A DNA stretch of 64,000 nt, taken from Aplectana chamaeleonis. Lineage: Eukaryota > Nematoda > Chromadorea > Rhabditida > Cosmocercidae. The stretch is from positions 372,001-436,000 of the forward strand of contig JAPDOI010000040.1 of NCBI GenBank assembly GCA_029168955.1, written 5' to 3'. The notes below the pieces were generated by a model. That model worked only from the letters and a program-made list of their open reading frames with translations. It did no database searches and was not told the origin of the DNA. The position numbers and the translations under genes were made by a program. Below, piece by piece: positions 57,383-64,000 of the stretch (the stretch's first letter is position 1; each line of letters begins with the position of its first letter).

Positions 57383-59689
57383 TTGTTCAGGGAGGTGGCA
57401 CTTTGCCATGTGGATGACTACCCATGGAATGGAAACGTGCACCAGAAGGAACGTCACTTGACGGACGCGATTTGCAAGGCAATGAAAGCCCCCATTCCGG
57501 AGGGCCGAGTTAAGACCTTCTCTCCCAATGTCACCAGGGAAATCTTGGAGAAGATAAGGACAAGGGATGCAAAGAGAGGGGCAGATCACCTTGAACCGAC
57601 CATTGCTGAGCTGGACAGCGAGATTAAGCGAGATCTGGACAAGCACAAGAAGGAGTGTTGGGAGAAATTCACGGAGAAGATGAATTTCAAGAGTGACGGA
57701 GCATCAACTTGGAAAGTTCTAAAGAAAATCTCGGGCAAGAGCACCTCCACCAACTACTCTACGATCGAGTTCGAGAATGGAGTCTTCAAATCGGGAAAGG
57801 AGGCAGCAACTGCTCTCGGAAAGAATTTTTTCATAACTCAGGCTAAGAGAGGGAAGCAGAACCGAGTGACTGTAAGAGAGCTCTGTAAGTTACCACTTAT
57901 GAATGAAGCAGAAGCTGTGACGCCCGCGCAGATTGAAAAAGTGGCCAAAGTGATGCGCAACTCGAACGCTGTAGGGCCGGATGGCATTATTCCAACGGTC
58001 TTGAAGAAACTACCGAGTGAGATTATGCCGATTCTGGCTGACGTCATCAACACATCCTTTCGAACGTGCATCTTACCGCAAGACTGGAAAATGGCAAGCG
58101 TCATCCCGTTGCCCAAGCCAGGCAAATCGCCGTCGACGGCTAAGGGATACAGGCCAATAAGCCTGTTATCACCAATCGCAAAGGTCGCTGAGAAACTGGT
58201 CGTCATGGAGCTGGCCGAGCATAATAACAATCAGCAGCACCAGCCTGGATTCCGAAAATTACACTCTACCACCACGGCGCTGCTGGAGATTGTGAGCTAT
58301 GTTTTGGATGGCTTCAACGCCGGAAAGCCTCAACGCACTGTTGGGGTAGCCCTGGACCTCACGAAGGCGTTCGACACTGTCAACTTGGGCATACTGTCTG
58401 AGAAGCTATTGAGGTCCACCATCCCGCCTTGGCAGAAGCGATGGATTACTGCACTCATCAAAGGGCGCCGAGCAAAAGTGCTGTTTCAGGGACATGTCTC
58501 TAACAGCATCCCGATCGCTGCCGGTGTCCCTCAAGGAGGAGTCATATCGCCTGCTCTGTTCAGTCTTTACCTGGAAGATTTGCCCGTCCCCCCAAGTGAC
58601 ATCAAAGTCGTTGCTTATACGGATGATATCACCATCCTGTGCCGAGACAGAGACATTAATATAGCTGCACGCAAGATCAATAGCTACCTCATCGTTCTGA
58701 AGAGCTTTCTCGATGATATGATGCTCACTGTCTCTGCCGCTAGATCATCTGTATCAGTTTTCTCCACTGACCCTAAGGAACACTGCGCTCACCCCGTTGT
58801 GAATTTGAAAGACGCTCGTCTGCCTGCCGCACGTTTCCCTAAGCTGTTCGGCCTAGTATTGGATCCTTCGTTGAAGTTCCACAAGAATACTGAGCAGAAA
58901 CAGGCTACAGTGAAAGCAAAGCTCAATGTCCTACGAGCTCTGGGAGGAACGTCGTGGGGAAGTAGCAAGGAGACAATTTTGACCACTTACAAGGCAATAT
59001 TGCAGCCGGCGTTGGAGTACGCTGCACCGGTATGGCAGCACATAGTATCGGATTCATTGTGGACAAAGATGCAGCGAGTCCAAAATGCTGCTCTTCGGAT
59101 TGCCGCAGGGTGTGCTAAAAGCACCCCAGTGGAACATCTTCATGCTGAAGCCCGAATTCTGCCAGTTAAGGAGCACTGCCAACTCCAAGCGCAGCAACTG
59201 GTTATTAACATTGTCAAGCAGCCTGACCACCCATTAAGAAGGATCATGAATCCCGTGAGAGAGAGACATATCAGAAGGCCTTTTGCGGATGCTCCCGAGA
59301 AAGTCAATATACAAAGATGGACGGACTCCCAACTGGATCGTCTGCGTCTTTTACATGCGGAGCACACCAAGTTCGTCAGGGATCACTTGAGTAGGATGAC
59401 CGTCAATCCCATATTGGGGGTCGTACCACCCATAGTCAGCAACACCGAGATGGAACTCGGTAGGCGGGCTAGAAGTACCCTTGCCTCGTTACGCTGCGGT
59501 CATTCCCCTATGCTGATGTCATACTTGCATAAGATCGATCGCAGTAAGTCGGACGAGTGCCCGGACTGTGGTAGCCGTGGCCACACAACTGAACACCTAT
59601 TCGATTGCCCAAAGAGGCCTACCACTCTTACAACAATGGATTTGTGGACGAATCCGGTTTCAGTCGCCCGTTTCTTGAACCTTCGACGA
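57383..59689 (+). pseudogene. Element H: RT and C-terminal finger
   Basis: A single open frame covers SNAVGPDGIIPTVLKKLP, PISLLSPIAKVAEKLV, VALDLTKAFDTVNLG and AGVPQGGVISPALF. The catalytic box reads YTDDITILC, with Thr replacing Ala of YADD. The C-terminal finger is CPDCGSRGHTTEHLFDCP. The normal TGA after FLNL is CGA here, so the frame runs on about 37 codons into the tail and the next MITE, to 59800. The open RT suggests a fairly recent copy. Confidence 0.88.
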
Positions 59690-59736
59690 AAATCTTCCTG
59701 CGGCTGGCTGCAAAGAAGAAGTAGAAGATCTCCAAC

Positions 59737-60312
59737 CAGAATTGGGCAGGCTTGCGACCGGTCCCAACGGGAGGGTCGTAGAATTTTGGAAGATTTTTGA
59801 AAAAAAAAATAAAAATTTTGGGGTGGTTCGTAAAATTTTTGGAAAAATTTGGGTTATCTCCAAACCACTCGGAAAGGTAGAGTGAGGTAGGAGTAGTGCC
59901 TGGCAGGGTTAGGCGAGGCGTTGGGTGATTTTTCGAAATTGGAGCGACCCCCTACCACCACCAAAATGTTTCTTCCAGAATCCAAAACTTTTGCGTTCCC
60001 CCTCCTGAGGCGCGATTTCTGGGCAGTTTATATTGGATTATTGACACTGTCAGACGCCGAAAATTCATTCAGTAGTCGGGCTCAAGCGTCTAAACCCTAA
60101 GAAATACTTCGATCTTTCCCTTTGGTGACCGAACATATTTTTGCGATCCCCCCTAACCTTCATTTTTGGACCAAATTTTTGGCGACCCCCCGTTGCGAAA
60201 TTTTGCAATCCCGCTTGACCCTGTTGCCTGGAAATCCCAGGGGGTCGTGAAATTTTGGACACCGGGGGTCGTAAAATTCTGGTCGCCGGTCGCAACGGCC
60301 TGCTCAACCCTG
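59737..60312. repeat. hAT-type MITE with perfect 8-bp duplication, carrying a nested hAT MITE
   Basis: The left end CAGAATTGGGCAGGCTTGCG aligns with the inverted right end (CAGGGTTGAGCAGGCCGTTG). TCTCCAAC is duplicated at 59729-59736 and 60313-60320. The left copy lies inside the target duplication of element H, so H integrated exactly at the border of this MITE. It is the same family as 10408-10706. Confidence 0.88.
59904..60223. repeat. Nested hAT-type MITE, CAGGGTCAAGCGGG family, copy 2
   Basis: Ends are CAGGGTTAGGCGAGGCGTTG and the complement of CAGGGTCAAGCGGGATTGC. The flanks GTGCCTGG (59896-59903) and TTGCCTGG (60224-60231) match at 7 of 8. The copy at 52899-53231 aligns along its length. 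Confidence 0.87.
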
Positions 60313-60600
60313 TCTCCAACATTCCAAGCCTAGTCATGTAGTCTGACACTTCTCGCATAGGAAATACTTTGACAAAAACGAGTCTTGAGTATCGCCTCTG
60401 CACGTTTTCTACGATTTCTTCATCTTCAGCAGAGGATGGTGACCAGACCTGCGTGTAATATTCCAAGACCGGTCGGTAGTAGACAATGAATGCTTTCCTA
60501 TAATGTTCGAGACATGGTTGTTGCAGAGATCTGAGGATGCAATTTGCTAGAGAAGCTTTCTTTGAGATTTCCTCGCATTGAGATTCTCACTTATATTTTA
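60313..60600 (-). pseudogene. CR1-like RT remnant, piece 1 of 4
   Basis: The minus strand encodes SLANCILRSLQQPCLEHYRK, AFIVYYRPVLEYYTQVWSPS, then EEIVENVQRRYSRLVF and DYMTRLGMLET. This is the conserved LEYxxxVWSP...VQRR...RLxxLGL block of CR1/RTE-like RT C-termini. It ends at the 8-bp duplication of the hAT MITE and resumes at 55950. Confidence 0.85.
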
Positions 60601-60748
60601 AGTTGAACATAATTTATTCCTTCCTGCATTCTTGATAATTTCATTTTTTGACTGTTATACTAATTTTATTTATGTTTTATTTTGTAATTTTTGAAATCAT
60701 CATCATAGACGACATGCCATGAGGAGGCGCCGAGGTGTCTTCTAACAA

Positions 60749-61829
60749 GGGAACCACTAAGTCATAGTAACCATTCTAAATGAAATGCACTCTTCTAGAA
60801 CCATTTTCGGACGAAAGTCCGAATATGCCCATCGCAGCTGCCTAGACACACTTTGAAAGAAGTTGTAGGCGTTTTTTTATCTGATTTTCGTACTTATTGT
60901 ACCCTCCAAAAAGCGGATTATTTTTTCGAAATTTCGGGAACGGACCTCTTAATCTTGTTCAGCGCCCAAAACTACCCCCTAGGCAAAGTTTGGGTGAAGA
61001 AACATTTTCCAAACTTTGCGCTGACTGACAGCGTTTTTGACTTGTGCGGATTTGCGGTTGGGCGTTTAATTATACCAATTAGAGCGCTCTCGGAGCGTTT
61101 TAGAAAAATATTCCAGATTTGACTTAAAATCTGCCTTGGGGGGGTTATTTGGGGCACTGATCACGAATCTGAGGTTCATTTGTCGTTTTTCCAAAGTTTT
61201 CGACTAAATTTGTTCAAAGCTTCCCCCCAGCAGAAAAAATTGACGGCAAAATCGACTCGACGATTTCCGGAATGTGGCGACAGATGTGGCTCAAATCGTT
61301 CTTCTGGGTGTTATTCGGAGTGCTCAACACTAATCTGATGTCAGTTTATCGATTTTTAACAGTTTACGGTATATTATGGTGGGTATGCGGTAGTTTGGTC
61401 AAAGTCTCAGATTTGTCTCAGAGTTTTTTTGTGGGGGTTATTTGGGGTGCTGAATACGAATTCGATGTCCATTTGTCGATTCTCGAATTATTAAGGTAGG
61501 TGTTGCCACCTAAATGGCATGTTACCTACCGTAACCTACAGTAAACCTTTAAATGTTGACAAGCGAAACCCAGATTCGTGTTCAGCACCCCACATTTCCC
61601 CTACATACGTGTTACTAGCGAAATCCGGGAACTTTTTTTAAAAACATCCTATAAATTCCATGGGGGGGTGGTACCCTTACCTTGCTGCGAAGCTTTAAAA
61701 GCGCTCATAACTTCTTTCAGAGTGGGTCTAGGCAGCTGCGATGGGCATATTCGGACTTTTTGTCCGAAAATGGTTCTAGAAAAGTTTATTTCATTTGGAA
61801 TGGTTACTATGACTTATAGTGCTTCCCTC
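60749..61829. repeat. Long-TIR element with about 130-bp arms and internal tandem motif
   Basis: The arms share AAGTCATAGTAACCATTC, TCTAGAACCATTTTCGGAC and GTCCGAATATGCCCATCGCA, GCTGCCTAGAC and GAAAGAAGTT. The interior repeats a GGGGTTATTTGGGG...GCTGAACACGAA-type unit at least three times (61138, 61310, 61435) and once inverted (61580). No transposase ORF is seen. A short match to this unit also occurs near 10565. Confidence 0.8.
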
Positions 61830-62450
61830 GTAAGCTCAGTTTGAAGAGAGCGTGCGATAAGACTGCATTGCGGAACCAGGGTAAAGCACCCTCAGTTTCA
61901 GTAACCAGGGGGGGCGCAACTCTATACTCCATGAGGGGGCGCAGGCCCCCGGCCGGTCGCCATGCGAAAGCTGTTGGGGCTTAGTAGAACAGAAAAATAG
62001 CGAAGCTTTGAATTTATTCCCAAAATAACTCATAGAAAGTTGGGCAGGTTCCAAAAAAGATAATGAACAATTGATAATAGCTTCAGTTATCCTCTGTTTC
62101 CGAGTGAAATTTGTTTCCGTTCATCGCGTGCGTCTGCGCTCGTACGCTGCGTCTCCTTCTCCCTACTCTTTCTCGCTCTCTCTGCCCTCGCTCCGCACAA
62201 GCGCGCGAGGGAACAGGGTAAATTATCGTAACAGGCCATCTTGTGCTGCTGGGTGCGCTGCAATGTATCATGTGCGTCCAAGCGAGGATGATAGTTCAGA
62301 AAGTAGTCAGGAATGAGTTTTCCTGCTCTTCCGCTACCTTTTAGTTACTTCAGAATGCCACTCTCCAACAAATAGGTATTTACTTCTGTCCTCATTCCGC
62401 TCCCTTCGAATTCAGCATTGAGACGTCGCCAGCGAGAAACGAAGTCCACA
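61830..62450. other. Unassigned stretch with a dispersed repeat
   Basis: It contains the second copy of the short repeat described at 1028-1085 (62087-62147, opposite strand) and a G/C-tract region at 61905-61965. No gene is supported. Confidence 0.4.
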
Positions 62451-62457
62451 AACAATG

Positions 62458-62673
62458 CTGGGATTCATGAACACATTGGATCCCGGCAGGGTTTGGTTTG
62501 GTTAGCTGCCCCAGCTGGGACCAAACCAAACCATCACCTCGGAGGTGAGGTTACATGGGAACCAGGCGTAGGCCAGTCCTGACCAAACCTAGTGATGATG
62601 AATCGTTGGTTTGCGAACGTTTCCAAAGAAACCCTGCTGGGACCCCCAATGTAGCGTTCATGAATTCCAGCCC
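62458..62673. repeat. Foldback MITE, GGGCTGGGATTC family, copy 2
   Basis: The ends GCTGGGATTCATGAACAC and GTTCATGAATTCCAGCCC are inverted. Inner arms share CATTGGATCCCGGCAGGGTT and its complement. The centre is another palindrome (GGTTTGGTTTGGT with ACCAAACCAAACC). Termini match 31363-31482. Confidence 0.85.
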
Positions 62674-62834
62674 AGGCTCTCTTCATTTTGGACAGCTTCA
62701 GTGTAGCGTTCACATGTTGCAGTACGATGAATGTTCGAGCATATGTCATCACCCAAAGTGTTCTTTGCATGTTCGTAGTGGCATCAAGATTCAAATGAAG
62801 TTAGTGGCATCAAGATTCAAATAAAGTCTTCTCA

Positions 62835-63985
62835 GATTTTCAAGTAGTACAGGATAGTCGCTGAAAATATTCTGGACAGATGGCTGCAAACTGGCAGCCC
62901 AGCGTACCGGTGCAGCATCGTCATTTGGAGGAATCGAGAATTCATTTCCTTCGCAACAGATCGGTAGGTGGATCTTCCATGACCTCTCATTGGAGAACCG
63001 AATAAGTAGTGCATTTCTATCACCAAAGCTTAAGTGATGTTCATGGCATACCCTTTTTGAGAGGTAATCACCAGGTTCAACTTGTGAGCTCCGCGAACTG
63101 AGAAAACGAGATCATTTCTTTGTATGTCCCAATACTCTGTTTCTGATTTGAGCCTTGATCAATCCATAGAAGCCTTGCGTCCGACCCGTCACCACTGAAG
63201 CTCCATCGCTCAAGAGTGAGACCAGGCGACTCATAAAGAAACTCCATGAAGTCATAGAGAGACCAGGCTGCTGTGCCCAGGGGGTCAATCCAATCAAATG
63301 CTCTCGTAAGGCATGCAATGTGTCTTCTCCAAATTCACTTTCGACTTCTACGAGGGCGAGATGAAAGGTCATGGGACGATTGACGGGAGATACAGTTCTT
63401 AGCAGAAACAACCCATTTCACTCCATTACCTGTGGTATCATCCGGTAGAAGTGAGATGGGCAAGTCGTTACCGATGGCATATTTGAGGAGATCGTATTTC
63501 ATATTAATGGCTAACTGCTTGATCATACGTGCAGAATTTCTTGCGTCGTAATGAGCTTCCAAAGCAATCGCTCTCGTTTTCGTTGTTATAAGGAGTGGAA
63601 ATTGTTTGGCAAAAGAAAATCCCTTCTTGGCTATTGTGTATGCTATAACAGTTGATGTAATTGTAGCTCCTGTTGCTTTCTTCAGTTCGTTGTTCTGGTG
63701 GCCCAAAAATCTATCGTGGATAACTTTGTGCTGGCCAGGCGAATTATGCCGCCTGAGAGTTTGTCGCCACATATTCATGCCCGCTTTCGGGTCGACGTAG
63801 TCATGAATTAGTCTTTTGAGACAATACACGACATTATATCCGAGGCAGTTTTTATCGACGTCCTTTGTTGGTTGCTCTGCGTTGATGTGACCGGTATGAG
63901 TCCTTTGGCTACCTCTCAGTAATCTTTCTGATTGAGTTGTAGTTGAAGGATGTGGAGCCTCAGTTTGCACTTCCGTATTGCGCAC
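62835..63985 (-). pseudogene. hAT-like transposase remnant (ZMYM/KIAA1586 type), truncated by the window end
   Basis: The first frame (63335-63985) holds TGATITSTVIAYTIAKKGFS and MIKQLAINMKYDLLKYAIG, then NDLPISLLPDDTT, the region before the first catalytic Asp. A -1-type frame change near 63400 leads to 63112-63411, with PMTFHLALVEVESEFGEDTL and SLLSDGASVVTGRTQG. SDGASVMTG is the hallmark of this group. Later frames give GAHKLNLV and APVRWAASLQPSVQNIFSDYPV. The copy has several frame breaks and a stop after GHTKK, so it is dead. The N-terminus lies beyond the window. Confidence 0.75.
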
Positions 63986-64000
63986 ACAAACCGAAATTTT

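Larger units (their letters stand above)
55954..59726 (+). mobile_element. Full-length family-1 non-LTR retrotransposon H with internal duplication
   Basis: The perfect 12-bp duplication GATCTCCAACCA lies at 55942-55953 and 59727-59738. The element begins CAACTGCCAAGATG and ends GCTGCAAAGAAGAAGTAGAA. Its 3773 bp exceed the family length by about 335 bp, the size of the duplicated endonuclease segment. Confidence 0.94.

Overview
This window is eukaryotic, repeat-dominated DNA from an animal. I found no complete host gene, rRNA or convincing tRNA. Almost all coding potential belongs to retrotransposons, and most of the rest is inverted-repeat (MITE or foldback) DNA. The retroelement proteins look most like those of ecdysozoans: a Cer1-like Ty3/gypsy element, a K02A2.6-like gypsy element and many TA- or TTAA-flanked palindromic MITEs. 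A nematode is my first guess, but the sequence alone does not prove it.

Layout. 1-11 kb: host-like AT-rich sequence with at least eight inverted-repeat elements. 11.1-16.2 kb: a 5'-truncated family-1 non-LTR retrotransposon (A) split by a nearly intact family-2 element (B). 16.4-19.8 kb: full-length but frameshifted family-1 element C. 20.36-20.87 kb: a MITE nested in a MITE. 22.1-29.6 kb: family-2 element D containing family-1 element E, which itself carries a 476-bp MITE and a 204-bp (AT) tract. 30-33.5 kb: hairpins and unassigned DNA. 33.5-36.75 kb: one family-1 insertion (F/G) with a twin-priming-type 5' inversion. 37.8-51.9 kb: an old minus-strand gypsy element with LTRs and target-site duplication, split in its integrase gene by a young plus-strand gypsy element (39.2-48.0 kb). 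51.9-54 kb: a possible host exon and MITEs. 54.1-60.6 kb: one decayed CR1-like reverse transcriptase copy broken into four pieces by MITEs and by family-1 element H. 60.7-61.8 kb: a long-TIR element. 62.8-64 kb: remains of a hAT-like transposase.

The two non-LTR families (about 3.44 and 3.46 kb) share one plan: an ATG about 10 nt from the 5' end, a leader of about 55 residues, a 2A-like NPGP motif, a PHD-type zinc finger, an APE-type endonuclease, a reverse transcriptase, a C-terminal Cys/His finger and a (GAA)n tail. Clean insertions are flanked by 10-12 bp target duplications. In family 1 the leader ATG lies in a different frame from the long ORF. The leader frame contains an in-phase GGGTTTT slippery heptamer, a 6-nt spacer and a 7-bp stem, which is the layout of a -1 ribosomal frameshift signal. 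This is the most interesting unexplained signal in the window. Next are the roughly 420-residue unidentified domain after the integrase of the young gypsy element and the readable order of nested insertions.
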